Counted from the first letter of the stretch, positions 42,760 through 51,572 are shown. The stretch is 64,000 bases of DNA from Sinomonas terrae (GCF_022539255.1 NZ_JAKZBV010000001.1:3720001-3784000), one strand, 5' to 3'. Numbers and translations: made by a program. Notes: a model not told the origin generated them from the sequence alone.

Positions 42760-44456
42760 GGGGCCCCAACCCGCTCGTGACCGTCCGGACGCTCGCGAAC
42801 GTCAAGGCCCGCAACGAGTCCGCGTGGCTGCTTCCCGTCTCGAGCCCGGATGTCACCGAGCGCATGCGGCGCTACGCGGACGACGACGAGGTGGACCTCG
42901 TGATCGTCGGCTGCGGCGCGGGCGGGTCGACCGTCGCGCAACGCCTCGCGCGGGAGGGCTGGTCCGTCGTCGTCCTCGAGGCAGGGCCGTTCTGGGAGCC
43001 GGAGCGGGACTGGGTGAGCGACGAGGCCGGATCCCACCACCTCTACTGGACCGAGCCCCGCGTGATCGACGGCGAGGACCCCGTTCCTCTCGGCTCCAAC
43101 AACTCGGGCCGAGGAGTGGGCGGGTCGATGGTGCACTTCGCCGGCTACGCACCGCGTTTCCATCCGAGCGACTTCCACACCGAGTCCTCGGACGGCGTGG
43201 GCGCCGACTGGCCGCTCGACTACGAGGACCTCCGTCCGTACTACGAGGACATGGAGGAGGAGCTCCCGGTCGCGGGCCAGGACTGGCCGTGGGGCGAGCC
43301 GCACAGCTATCCGCACAGTCCGCACCCGGTGGGCGGCAACGGCGAGGTGTTCCTGCGCGGTGCGGAGAAGTGCGGGATCGAAGCTCGCGTCGGTCCCGTC
43401 GCGATCTCGAACGGCCGTTTCGGCCACCGCCGGCACTGCATCTACCGCGGGTTCTGCCTTCAGGGCTGCAAGGTCGACGCGAAGGCGTCGCCGCTCATCA
43501 CCCACGTCCCCGACGCGATCGCGCACGGCGCGGAGATCCGGGCGAACTCGACCGCAACCCGGATCGACGTCGACGAGCGCACCGGCTTGGCGACTGGCGT
43601 GCATTTCGTGCAGGGCGGCGTCGAACGCTTCCAGCGGGCCCGGAACGTCGCGGTCGCCGCGTATTCGATCGAGACGCCGCGGCTCCTGCTGAACTCGTCG
43701 TCACCGCGCTTCCCGGACGGGCTGTGCAACGACTTCGACTTCGTGGGCCGGTACCTCATGGTCCAGGGAGCGCCCCAGACCGGCGGGAGGTTCGAGGACG
43801 AGGTGCGCATGTACAAGGCGCCACCGCCCGAGGTCAGCACGGAGCAGTTCTACGAGACGGATCCGTCCAAGCCGTACAAACGCGGCTTCTCGATCCAGAC
43901 CGTCTCGCCGCTTCCCATCACGTGGGCCGAGCACATCGCGGCACAGGGCCATTGGGGCCGGGAGCTGCGACGCCGCATGAGCGACTACGTGCACTGGGCG
44001 TGCCTGGGTGCGCTGTGCGAGTTCCTGCCGCTTCCGGGCAATCGGGTCACGCTCGACGCCGAGAAGGATCGGCGCGGCATGCCCGTCGCCCATGTGACGT
44101 ACAGCCGCGGCGGCAACGACAAGCGCCTCATGAAGGCGGCCCAGGAGACGATGGAGCAGATCCTTAAGGCGGCTGGCGCGAGCGAGGTCATGACGATCGA
44201 GCGCTACGCCCACCTCGTGGGCGGCGCCCGGATGGCGGCGGACCAGGAGCATGGCGTGGTCGACGCCGACTGCCGGACCTTCGCCGTACCGAACCTCTTC
44301 CTCACGGATGGGAGCGTCCTGCCCACCCAAGGCAGTGCGAATCCGGCCTTGACGATCATGGCCCTCGCCGCGAGGACGGCTACGAGGCTTGCAGCGGGTG
44401 CCCGGCAGGGCGTCCGTCGGCCCACCGAAACGTTCACACTCCAGAAGGAGAGCTGA
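42756..44456 (+). CDS. GMC-family FAD oxidoreductase (gluconate dehydrogenase-like large subunit)
   Basis: 566 residues. FAD-binding DLVIVGCGAGGSTVAQRL near residue 47, GRGVGGSMVHFAGYAPR, HCIYRGFCLQGCK (cysteine-containing, as in G2DH) and a C-terminal NPALTIMALAARTA. It oxidises a polyol or sugar acid and passes electrons on; which one is open. ATGA overlap with the small subunit. Confidence 0.9.
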   Translation: MRGPNPLVTVRTLANVKARNESAWLLPVSSPDVTERMRRYADDDEVDLVIVGCGAGGSTVAQRLAREGWSVVVLEAGPFWEPERDWVSDEAGSHHLYWTEPRVIDGEDPVPLGSNNSGRGVGGSMVHFAGYAPRFHPSDFHTESSDGVGADWPLDYEDLRPYYEDMEEELPVAGQDWPWGEPHSYPHSPHPVGGNGEVFLRGAEKCGIEARVGPVAISNGRFGHRRHCIYRGFCLQGCKVDAKASPLITHVPDAIAHGAEIRANSTATRIDVDERTGLATGVHFVQGGVERFQRARNVAVAAYSIETPRLLLNSSSPRFPDGLCNDFDFVGRYLMVQGAPQTGGRFEDEVRMYKAPPPEVSTEQFYETDPSKPYKRGFSIQTVSPLPITWAEHIAAQGHWGRELRRRMSDYVHWACLGALCEFLPLPGNRVTLDAEKDRRGMPVAHVTYSRGGNDKRLMKAAQETMEQILKAAGASEVMTIERYAHLVGGARMAADQEHGVVDADCRTFAVPNLFLTDGSVLPTQGSANPALTIMALAARTATRLAAGARQGVRRPTETFTLQKES

Positions 44457-44457
44457 C

Positions 44458-46248
44458 ATGGCGGAACAGAACGTCGCCGAATTTCTGCTCGAGCGACTCA
44501 GGGCATGGGACGTCGATACGGTGTTCGGCTATCCGGGCGACGGCATCAACGGGATCGTGGCCGCGCTCGGCAAGGCCGAGGGACCGCGACTCGTGCAGGC
44601 ACGGCATGAGGAGATGGCTGCCTTCGAGGCCGTCGGCTATGCGAAGTTCACGGGCCGGGTCGGGGTCTGCATGGCAACGTCCGGCCCCGGGGCCGTCCAC
44701 CTGCTCAACGGGCTCTACGACGCGAAGCTCGATCACGTGCCGGTTGTCGCGATCGTCGGCCAGACCGCGCGGACGGCCCTCGGCGGATCGTTCCAGCAGG
44801 AAGTCGATCTCACGACCCTCTTCAAGGACGTCGCCTCCGATTACGTCCAGCTCGTCACGGTGCCAGAGCAGCTCCCGAACGTCATCGACCGCGCGATCCG
44901 GGTCGCGTGCGCACGGCGCGCCCCGACCGCCGTCATCATTCCCGCGGACGTCCAGGACCTCGAGTACTCGGCGCCCACGCACGCGATGAAGATGGTTCCT
45001 TCGAGCCTCGGCATCGAGTGGCCGGATGTCCAGCCGGACATGAACGCGATCCGGCGAGCCGCGGAGGTGCTCAATCAGGGCAAGAAGGTCGCGATGCTCA
45101 TCGGGCATGGCGCCCGCCAAGCCGCCGCCGAGGTCCAGCAGGTCGCCGAGCTCCTCGGGGCGGGAGTCGCGAAGGCTCTGCTCGGGAAGGACTCCCTCCC
45201 CGACACGCTGCCCTACGTGACCGGCTCGATCGGCCTCCTCGGAACCCGTCCGAGCTACGAGATGATGCGGGACTGCGACACCCTTCTGACAGTCGGCTCG
45301 AGCTTCCCGTACGCGAACTACTTCCCCGAACCGGGGCAGGCGCGCGGCGTGCAGATCGATGTGGACCCGACCATGGTCGGCCTCCGGTACCCCTACGAGG
45401 TCAACCTCGTAGCGGATGCCGGCGCGGCGCTGAGAGCCCTCATCCCGCTGCTCGTGCGCAAGGAGGACCGCGGCTGGCGCGAGGACATCGAGGAGAAGGT
45501 CGCGCGGTGGTGGGAGGTCATGCACGACGAAGCGCTCGTCGAGGCCGACCCGATCAACCCCCTCCGCGTGTTCTCCGAATGCTCCGAACGTCTCCCCGCG
45601 AACGCGATCATCGCCGCGGATTCCGGAAGCGCCGCCAACTGGTACGCGCGGCAGCTCCGGTTCCCCTCCGGGGTCCGCGGAAGCCTCTCCGGCAACCTTG
45701 CGACCATGGGGCCGGGCGTGCCCTACGCGATCGGCGCGAAGTTCGGGAATCCCGACCGTCCCGTCATCGCGTTCGAGGGCGACGGAGCGATGCAGATGAA
45801 CGGCCTTGCCGAACTCATCACGATCGCCCGCTACTGGGAGGAGTGGGAGGATCCGCGGCTCGTCGTCGTCGTGCTCCACAACGACGACCTCAACCAGGTG
45901 ACGTGGGAACTGCGCGCCTTCAGCGGCTCGCCCACGGTTCCGATGACCCAGGCGATCCCCAGCGTCGACTACGCCGGGTTCGCCGCGGGGCTCGGCCTCG
46001 GCGGCATCTCGGTGGACAACCCGGACGCCCTCGGCTCGGCCTGGGACGAGGCGCTCACGGCGACGCGACCCACTGTCCTCGACGTCCGTACGGATCCGAA
46101 CGTCCCGCCCATCCCGCCGCACGCGACGTTGGAGCAGGCACTCAATGCTGCCAAGAGCGTCGTCCACGGCGACCCCCATCGGTGGGGCTACATCAAGGAG
46201 GGCATCAAGACGAAGGCCCAGGAGCTGCTTCCGGGGCATCGGAAGTGA
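44458..46248 (+). CDS. ThDP-dependent enzyme (pyruvate oxidase-like)
   Basis: 596 residues with the three-domain ThDP layout. The catalytic Glu is in ARHEEMAAFEAVGYA, and the cofactor motif starts at EGDGAMQMNGL and ends in LHNDDLNQ. Closest groups are pyruvate oxidase and related decarboxylases. AAGGAG precedes ATG 44458, 1 nt after the GMC stop. It probably handles an oxo-acid derived from the sugar-acid oxidation. Confidence 0.88.
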   Translation: MAEQNVAEFLLERLRAWDVDTVFGYPGDGINGIVAALGKAEGPRLVQARHEEMAAFEAVGYAKFTGRVGVCMATSGPGAVHLLNGLYDAKLDHVPVVAIVGQTARTALGGSFQQEVDLTTLFKDVASDYVQLVTVPEQLPNVIDRAIRVACARRAPTAVIIPADVQDLEYSAPTHAMKMVPSSLGIEWPDVQPDMNAIRRAAEVLNQGKKVAMLIGHGARQAAAEVQQVAELLGAGVAKALLGKDSLPDTLPYVTGSIGLLGTRPSYEMMRDCDTLLTVGSSFPYANYFPEPGQARGVQIDVDPTMVGLRYPYEVNLVADAGAALRALIPLLVRKEDRGWREDIEEKVARWWEVMHDEALVEADPINPLRVFSECSERLPANAIIAADSGSAANWYARQLRFPSGVRGSLSGNLATMGPGVPYAIGAKFGNPDRPVIAFEGDGAMQMNGLAELITIARYWEEWEDPRLVVVVLHNDDLNQVTWELRAFSGSPTVPMTQAIPSVDYAGFAAGLGLGGISVDNPDALGSAWDEALTATRPTVLDVRTDPNVPPIPPHATLEQALNAAKSVVHGDPHRWGYIKEGIKTKAQELLPGHRK

Positions 46249-47360
46249 GCGGGGGCAAGCCGGAGAACTCGGTCACGTCGATCCGCGCCTCGGCGTACAC
46301 CGTCCCGACGGACGGTCAGGAGGGGGACGGGACGTTCGCGTGGGACTCGACCACGATCGTCGTCGTCCACGCCGAGGCGGCTGGCGAGACCGGGATCGGC
46401 TACACCTACGGCCCGAAGGCGCTCGTCGGCGTCGTCTCCGAGATGCTGGAGCCAGCCGTCAAGGGGACCGATGCCTTCTCGGTGCGGGCGAGCGCCGAGA
46501 CGATGGCGCGAGCCCTCCGCAACGCGGGCCAGTCGGGCGCCGCCTCATACGCGGCGTCCGCCGTCGACTGCGCGCTCTGGGACCTCGCCGCGCGGCTCGC
46601 AGGCCTGCCGCTGCACCAGTTCCTCGGGGCCGCCCGCTCGGAGGTTCCCGTGTACGGAAGCGGCGGCTTCACCACTTACTCCTACGAGCGGCTCACGGAA
46701 CAGCTCGTCGGCTGGGTACTCGGGCAGAGCATCCCGCGCGCCAAGATCAAGATCGGTCAGGACCGCGGAACCGACGAGGCCCGCGACATCGAACGCATGC
46801 TCATCGCGCGCGAGGCCGTGGGGCCCGAGGCCGAGCTGTTCGTCGATGCGAACGGCGCCTATTCGGCGAAGCAGGCCGTCCGCGTCGCCCAGGCGGCGCG
46901 CGAGGCGCAGTTCACGTGGTTCGAGGAGCCCGTCTCGAGCGAGGACCTCGAGGGGCTCCGGTTCGTGCGCCAGTCTGTCGCCGCCGACGTCGCCGCGGGC
47001 GAATACCTCACCCGACCCGTCGACGTCGAACGCATGTGCGCCTCGGGCGCCGTCGACTGCCTGCAGGCCGACGTGACCCGCTGCGGCGGCATCACCGGCT
47101 GGCTGCGGGCCGCCGCCGTCGCGGATGCGCACGGTATCGGCTTCTCGGGGCACTGCGCGCCCGCGATCACGGCGGCGCCCGCCGCCGCCGCGCCACGCCT
47201 GCGGCACCTCGAGTGGTTCCACGACCACGTCCGGCTCGAGCAGATGCTCTTCGAGGGGACGCTCGACCCCCAAGGCGGCACCATCACCCCGGACGCCGAA
47301 CGACCCGGCAACGGCCTCGAACTCCGCACTGCGGACGCCGAGCGTTACCGGGTCGCCTAA
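46245..47360 (+). CDS. Mandelate racemase/muconate lactonizing enzyme-family protein
   Basis: 371 residues of the enolase superfamily. AKIKIG holds the KxK acid/base pair, FVDANGAY, WFEEPVSS and AAGEYLTR the three metal ligands, and GHCAPA the C-terminal base region. Likely a sugar-acid dehydratase or racemase. GTG 46245 overlaps the ThDP gene stop. Last gene of the operon. Confidence 0.88.
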   Translation: MSGGKPENSVTSIRASAYTVPTDGQEGDGTFAWDSTTIVVVHAEAAGETGIGYTYGPKALVGVVSEMLEPAVKGTDAFSVRASAETMARALRNAGQSGAASYAASAVDCALWDLAARLAGLPLHQFLGAARSEVPVYGSGGFTTYSYERLTEQLVGWVLGQSIPRAKIKIGQDRGTDEARDIERMLIAREAVGPEAELFVDANGAYSAKQAVRVAQAAREAQFTWFEEPVSSEDLEGLRFVRQSVAADVAAGEYLTRPVDVERMCASGAVDCLQADVTRCGGITGWLRAAAVADAHGIGFSGHCAPAITAAPAAAAPRLRHLEWFHDHVRLEQMLFEGTLDPQGGTITPDAERPGNGLELRTADAERYRVA

Positions 47361-47372
47361 AAAGCCGGCTTT
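47361..47372. terminator. Palindrome between convergent stops
   Basis: AAAGCCGGCTTT immediately after the stop; the whole convergent gap is only 18 bp. Confidence 0.45.
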
Positions 47373-47378
47373 CGGGGC

Positions 47379-47672
47379 TTACCCCGCGTCGAAGCGCTCG
47401 TCGCCGCGCTCGGCGGCGTCGTCGGTGTCACCACCGGGGGCGCCGCCGTGGCCCATGCTGCCGCCCTCGGGATGGCGCCCGGCCTCCACGATGGCCTCGC
47501 TCACCTCAGTCGGCTTCTGATAGGTGCGGTCGGGGATGCCCTCGACCGCGCGGACGACGTTGCTGTCTGCGCCGTTGTCCTTGGCCGCGGAGACCAGCGC
47601 CTGCTTGTCGGCCGGGTAGTCGACGCCCTGGAGGAACTTCTGGATCTGGATCGGGTTGACGGTGTCGGTCAT
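47379..47672 (-). CDS. DUF2795 protein
   Basis: 97 residues. NPIQIQKFLQGVDYPADKQAL and DRTYQKPTEVSEAI match DUF2795, a small family common in stress-related actinobacterial loci, then a Gly/Asp-rich tail. ATGA overlaps the upstream membrane protein, so the two are one unit. Confidence 0.87.
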   Translation of the reverse strand: MTDTVNPIQIQKFLQGVDYPADKQALVSAAKDNGADSNVVRAVEGIPDRTYQKPTEVSEAIVEAGRHPEGGSMGHGGAPGGDTDDAAERGDERFDAG

Positions 47673-48337
47673 GACCTTCCTTCACTCCGGTTTTGCGTGT
47701 CCTGCTCGTTTCGGTACTGTGCGTCTCGCGGATTCTGGTACTGGGCGTCCTGCGCGTTTCGGTCCTGCGCATTTCGGTACTGGGCGTCTCGCAGATTCTG
47801 GTCCCCGTCTTCGGAACGGACCACATCTTCCTGCGTGCCTTCCGTCCGCACATGGGCGCCGCGCTCGCGGCCCCTCACGGCGTCACGCGCTGCGCTGTCA
47901 TGGGCTGCGGTGTCACGCGCTGCGATGTCAGGCGCTGCGCTGTCGCGTGCTGCGCTCTCACGCACGCCGCGGCCCCGCGAGTCGTCGTTCGGGCGGTTCT
48001 CGACGTCGGGATCGAGCTCGTCGGCGCGCCGGCGCTGCTCTTCGATGTGTTCGCGCCCCTCGCGCGCCGAGCCGGTCTTCTCCTCGGCCTCACGGCGGAG
48101 CCGTTCCGCTTCAACCTGGGCTTTCTCGGCCCGCGCACGAGCCTCGAGGCCCTGGGCCTCGCGCTCACGGATATCGAGCTCATGCTGAGCCGCCTCGTCC
48201 CGCATGGTCCGGGCGCGGTCTCTCATCTGCTCCTGGTTCCGCGCGGTGCGTCGGCGAGTCAAGGTCAGTGCCACAACGATCACGGCGATGAACACGACGA
48301 TCGCCACGATGAGCCATACGATCTGACTGGTGTTCAC
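47669..48337 (-). CDS. Single-TM coiled-coil protein with repetitive tail
   Basis: 222 residues: one N-terminal TM (about 7-27), a charged coiled coil (about 30-105), and a low-complexity tail with RDSAARD-like and RNAQDAQYRN-like repeats that are visible as DNA tandem repeats (47700-47830 and 47870-47960). Such tails vary by unit number. Paired with DUF2795 and preceded by a SigB-type site; envelope stress role is likely but unproven. Confidence 0.75.
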   Translation of the reverse strand: MNTSQIVWLIVAIVVFIAVIVVALTLTRRRTARNQEQMRDRARTMRDEAAQHELDIREREAQGLEARARAEKAQVEAERLRREAEEKTGSAREGREHIEEQRRRADELDPDVENRPNDDSRGRGVRESAARDSAAPDIAARDTAAHDSAARDAVRGRERGAHVRTEGTQEDVVRSEDGDQNLRDAQYRNAQDRNAQDAQYQNPRDAQYRNEQDTQNRSEGRS

Positions 48338-48366
48338 GGGAGCCTCCTCGGTCAGGTATCAGCCCA

Positions 48367-48391
48367 CTACCCACCGGAAGGCCCTCTAACC
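48367..48391 (-). promoter_or_regulatory. SigB-type promoter of the coiled-coil/DUF2795 unit
   Basis: GGTT (48391-48388), 15 bp, GGGTAG (48372-48367) on the minus strand, 29 nt before the start with a GAGGAGG ribosome site between. It lies beyond the vsr stop. Confidence 0.5.
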
Positions 48392-48403
48392 AGTCACCCG
48401 GCG

Positions 48404-48943
48404 TCAGGAATCGCGCCCGTCTGATGCCCCTCTCACCGTGCGCTGGATCTCGGCGGCGACGGCGAGCGGGTCCTCGTGGCTCCAGAAGCGGAGCACCCGC
48501 CACCCGCGCTTGGCCAGCTCCGCCGTCGTCTCCTCGTCCCGTTCGCGGTTGCGGGCGATCTTGGGCCGCCAGTAGTCGACGTTCCGCTTGGGCTCGATGT
48601 AATGCTCGGGGCAGCCGTGCCAATAGCAGCCGTCGATGAAGACGGCGACCCGCGCCCGAGTGAAGACGAGGTCCGCCGTTCGCCGCAGCTCCGGCACAGG
48701 GCGGGCCGCGACGCGGTAGCGCAGGCCCATCGCGTGGACGGCTCGGCGGACCAAGAGCTCGGGCGCAGTGTCGCGGGAGCGGTTGCCGAGCATCGTCTTC
48801 CGGATCGCCGGAGTCGAAGCCCACGAGAGGACGACGCCGGGCACGGCCAGCTCAGCCCCCTCGCCATCAGGCGCCCCGGCTGCGGGCTCCCCGTCCGCGG
48901 GCTCCTCCGCAGCAGACTCGGCCGCCACGGGCTCCTCGCTCAT
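48404..48943 (-). CDS. vsr: Very short patch repair (Vsr) endonuclease
   Basis: 179 residues: an acidic Ala/Glu-rich extension of about 35, then the Vsr fold. ADLVFTRARVAVFIDGCYWHGC holds the catalytic Asp (91) and metal/zinc-site residues; RNRERDEE and RGWRVLRFWSHE follow. Vsr nicks next to T:G mismatches from deaminated 5-methylcytosine. No cytosine methyltransferase is within the window. The stop lies 13 nt from the next promoter. Confidence 0.9.
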   Translation of the reverse strand: MSEEPVAAESAAEEPADGEPAAGAPDGEGAELAVPGVVLSWASTPAIRKTMLGNRSRDTAPELLVRRAVHAMGLRYRVAARPVPELRRTADLVFTRARVAVFIDGCYWHGCPEHYIEPKRNVDYWRPKIARNRERDEETTAELAKRGWRVLRFWSHEDPLAVAAEIQRTVRGASDGRDS

Positions 48944-49026
48944 GCCTGCCAGCCTACGCCGCCCCGCAAAACCGCCTCTAACGGCCTCCGCTCGCAAAGC
49001 CGCCTCCCTCACGGTTGGGCCCCACA

Positions 49027-49171
49027 ACGTCGCGCCCCCAAGACGTCGCGCCCGCCCAAAACGTCGCGCGCCCCCAAACGTCGCGCCCCATAACGTCGCG
49101 CCCGCCCAAACCTTCCGCCCGCCCAAACCTTGCGCCCGCCCAAAACGTCGCGCCCGTCCAAAACATCGCGC
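49027..49171. repeat. Degenerate 15-18 bp tandem array upstream of vsr
   Basis: Nine units of ACGTCGCGCCCGCCCAAA type, differing in length (15-18 bp) and in the first half (ACGTCGCG, CCTTCCG, CCTTGCG). Part of the 529-bp spacer 48944-49472, which holds no gene. Confidence 0.85.
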
Positions 49172-49398
49172 CGTCACCTCTGCAGGGTGTGCACCCTGCG
49201 GAGGTGACGGCGCAAGCGGAAACGCACGACGGCGGTGAGCCGCCAAGATCTGCCAGCCCACCGCCGTCGCCAGCCCACCGCCGTCGCCAGTCCACCGCCG
49301 TCGTGCGTTCCCGACCTTGTTTCCTCACGCCAGATCGCGACTCGCCGTCCGACACGCCGCTGGGGACGTGAATCAGCGTCGAAACAAGGTCGGGAACG
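49168..49398. repeat. Three consecutive long inverted repeats
   Basis: (1) A 46-bp palindrome at 49168-49213: 22-bp arms with one T:G wobble and a 2-nt centre. (2) A perfect 17-bp pair AACGCACGACGGCGGTG at 49221-49237 and 49293-49309. (3) A perfect 18-bp pair CGTTCCCGACCTTGTTTC at 49306-49323 and 49381-49398. Pairs 2 and 3 share 4 bp. The loop of pair 2 has three CAGCCCACCGCCGTCGC-like copies. Confidence 0.9.
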
Positions 49399-49411
49399 GA
49401 CGCGGTCCGGA

Positions 49412-49470
49412 GCTCAGGGGTTGCAGGCTCAGGGGTTGCAGGCTCAGGGGTTGCAGGCTCAGGGTTGCAG
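49412..49470. repeat. 15-bp tandem repeat at the aldo/keto reductase stop
   Basis: GCTCAGGGGTTGCAG three times exactly and once as 14 bp, reaching to 2 bp from the stop of the minus-strand gene. Confidence 0.9.
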
Positions 49471-49472
49471 CC

Positions 49473-50327
49473 TCAGGCGAAGTCGCTGACGGCCGGGTCG
49501 GCGCCGATGCGGCCCGCGGCGCCCTTGTCGAGGGCCGCGATCGCGGCGAGGTCTTCGGAATCGAGCCTCACGCCGAGGGAGGCCCAGTTCTGGGCGATGC
49601 GCTCCTTCGTGACCGACTTGGGGATCACGACGTTCCCGAGCGCGAGGTGCCACGCGAGGACGACCTGCGGGATCGAGACGCCGTGCTTGTCGGCGATGGC
49701 CTGCAGCGCCGGATCGGCCAGGAGGTCCTTGCCCTGCCCCAGCGGGGACCACGACTCGTGCAGGATCCCGCTGGAGGATTCGAACGCCCGCAGCTCGGTC
49801 TGCGGGAAGTACGGGTGCGTCTCGACCTGGTTGATCACCGGCAGTACCCCGGTCTCGCGCTCGATCTCCTGGATCGCCTCAACCGTGAAGTTCGAGACCC
49901 CGATCGAGCGCACCCGGCCCGCCTCCTGAAGCTTGACCAGCTCCTGCCACGTCTCCACGTACAGGCCCCGCTTGGGCTGGAGCCAGTGGATCAGGTACAG
50001 GTCGACGTATTCGAGCCCGAGCTTCTCCAGCGAGGCCTCGAACGCCGGCACCACCTTCCCGGCGCCTTGGTCCGCGTTCCAGAGCTTGGTCGTGACGAAC
50101 AGGTCATCGCGGGCCAGCCCGGAGGAGGCGATCGCGCGGCCCACGCCCGCCTCGTTGCCGTAGATCGCGGCCGTGTCGATGTGCCGGTAGCCGGCCTCGA
50201 ACGCCTCGCCCACCACGCGCTCCGCGACCGCGTCCTCGACCTGCCAGACCCCGTAGCCCAGCTGCGGGATCTTGTTGCCGTCATGGAAAGTGAGCACAGG
50301 GGATGTCAGGGAATCGGTAGAAGCCAT
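49473..50327 (-). CDS. Aldo/keto reductase
   Basis: 284 residues, (beta/alpha)8 fold. Catalytic tetrad: Asp and Tyr in DTAAIYGNE, Lys in VTTKLW, His in LIHW. SIGVSNF and IPKSVTKERIAQNW bind NADPH. Belongs to the 2,5-diketo-gluconate reductase group; reduces aldehydes in the cytoplasm. The start has only a weak ribosome site. Confidence 0.92.
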   Translation of the reverse strand: MASTDSLTSPVLTFHDGNKIPQLGYGVWQVEDAVAERVVGEAFEAGYRHIDTAAIYGNEAGVGRAIASSGLARDDLFVTTKLWNADQGAGKVVPAFEASLEKLGLEYVDLYLIHWLQPKRGLYVETWQELVKLQEAGRVRSIGVSNFTVEAIQEIERETGVLPVINQVETHPYFPQTELRAFESSSGILHESWSPLGQGKDLLADPALQAIADKHGVSIPQVVLAWHLALGNVVIPKSVTKERIAQNWASLGVRLDSEDLAAIAALDKGAAGRIGADPAVSDFA

Positions 50328-50416
50328 GCCCTCAATCCTGCCATCGGAGCCGCGCTCGATGGAGCCAGTTGCCGGAGTTGTTGCCGCAATTCGCATTTCG
50401 CGAAAGCGGGAATAAA

Positions 50417-50857
50417 TCAGCCGGCCACGTATCGCTCGGCGAGCTCCACCTGCTCCAGAACGCTCGCGGCGCGCCGCTGCACGGAGAGCGCACCGACGGG
50501 CACCGGACCGACGGCGAGGCTGAGCATCGCCGCCGCCTCCGCCGTCGTCGCCAGTGCATTCCCCGCCTTGGACAGCGCGCGGTGGACCGGGGCGAGATCG
50601 CCCGGCACCTCGAATCCGTCGCTGGGGGCGCGCCGCTGGCACGTCACGCAGACCGCACGGACGCGCGGGAGGAGGTCGGATAGCGCGTCGGCGATGACCA
50701 CGAGCTCGGCGTAGAGCGCGTCGTCGTCGACCCCTTCGAGCACCTGATGGTAACGGTCGAGCCCGCGCTGGAAGCGGTCATGCGCGCGCCGCCACAGTCC
50801 CTTGCCAAGCTCCGCGTCGTCGCGGCGCCCGCGCAGAACGTTACCGAGAACTCCCAC
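50417..50857 (-). CDS. Conserved helical protein downstream of bpa
   Basis: 146 residues, mostly helical, with a single CVTCQRR cysteine pair. GTG 50857 lies 8 nt past the bpa stop, without a clear ribosome site, so translational coupling is likely. I do not recognise a family. Its steady place beside the proteasome activator makes a link to it possible. Confidence 0.65.
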   Translation of the reverse strand: MGVLGNVLRGRRDDAELGKGLWRRAHDRFQRGLDRYHQVLEGVDDDALYAELVVIADALSDLLPRVRAVCVTCQRRAPSDGFEVPGDLAPVHRALSKAGNALATTAEAAAMLSLAVGPVPVGALSVQRRAASVLEQVELAERYVAG

Positions 50858-50865
50858 CGGTGAAC

Positions 50866-51516
50866 TCAGAGGTACTGGCCCGGGCCATGCTCCGGGCGGT
50901 CGGACCGCGGACGCTCGTGCTCGAGGCCGCCGGGGGCGCGCTGAGGCTCGCCGTTCTCACCGATCACGACGCCTGGCGCGATCATCGTCCCGGGCGGGAG
51001 CTGGCGGAGCTGGACTTGCGAGGCCGCGAGCTGGTGCGCAGCCTGCTGGGCCGCGATCGCCGTCTGGATCCCGTGGAAGAGCCCCTCGAGCCAGCCGACA
51101 AGCTGGGCCTGCGCGACCCGGAGTTCCGATTCGGACGGGACGGCGTCGTCGGAGAACGGCAGGGAGATGCGATGGAGTTCGTCGACGAGCTCGGGAGCGA
51201 GGCCGTCCTCGAGCTCGTGGATGGAGCGATCGTGGATCTCGGCCAGGCGAGTCCGGGCCGCCTCGTCCAGCGGTGCCCCCTTCACCTCTTCGAGGAGCTG
51301 CCGGATCATCGTGCCGATCCGCATGACCTTCGCCGGCTCGTCAACGAGCTCCTGGACGCTCGTCCGCTTCGGGCGCTCCCCCTGCTCGCCGTTGCGAGCG
51401 GAGCCTTCGCCGGCGCGGCCAGCGGACTGCGCGCCGTCGTCGTCAAGCGTGGTTCCCACAAAAGGCTCCTCATGTGGACCGCCGTGCGGCGACGTGCTCC
51501 CGTGCGCTTCGCTCAT
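50866..51516 (-). CDS. bpa: Bacterial proteasome activator
   Basis: 216 residues. The core (about 55-170) with AKVMRIGTMIRQLLEEVKGA, HELEDGLAPELVDELHRISL and AQLVGWLEGLFHGIQTA is highly characteristic of Bpa (DUF2587), which forms a ring that opens the 20S proteasome independent of ATP. The C-terminal GQYL motif, which docks into the proteasome alpha ring, is intact as the last residues. N-terminus is disordered. ATG 51516 follows GAGAGG at about 9 nt. Confidence 0.95.
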   Translation of the reverse strand: MSEAHGSTSPHGGPHEEPFVGTTLDDDGAQSAGRAGEGSARNGEQGERPKRTSVQELVDEPAKVMRIGTMIRQLLEEVKGAPLDEAARTRLAEIHDRSIHELEDGLAPELVDELHRISLPFSDDAVPSESELRVAQAQLVGWLEGLFHGIQTAIAAQQAAHQLAASQVQLRQLPPGTMIAPGVVIGENGEPQRAPGGLEHERPRSDRPEHGPGQYL

Positions 51517-51572
51517 GGTGCCCATCCTCTCACGAGGCTCCGACGGCCATGGGTCGAAGGCGAAACGAGGGG

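Noticed and set aside
49027..49171. Possible CRISPR array
   Set aside because: Units are 15-18 bp with no unique spacers and no cas genes; the same holds for the arrays at 23 and 37.5 kb.
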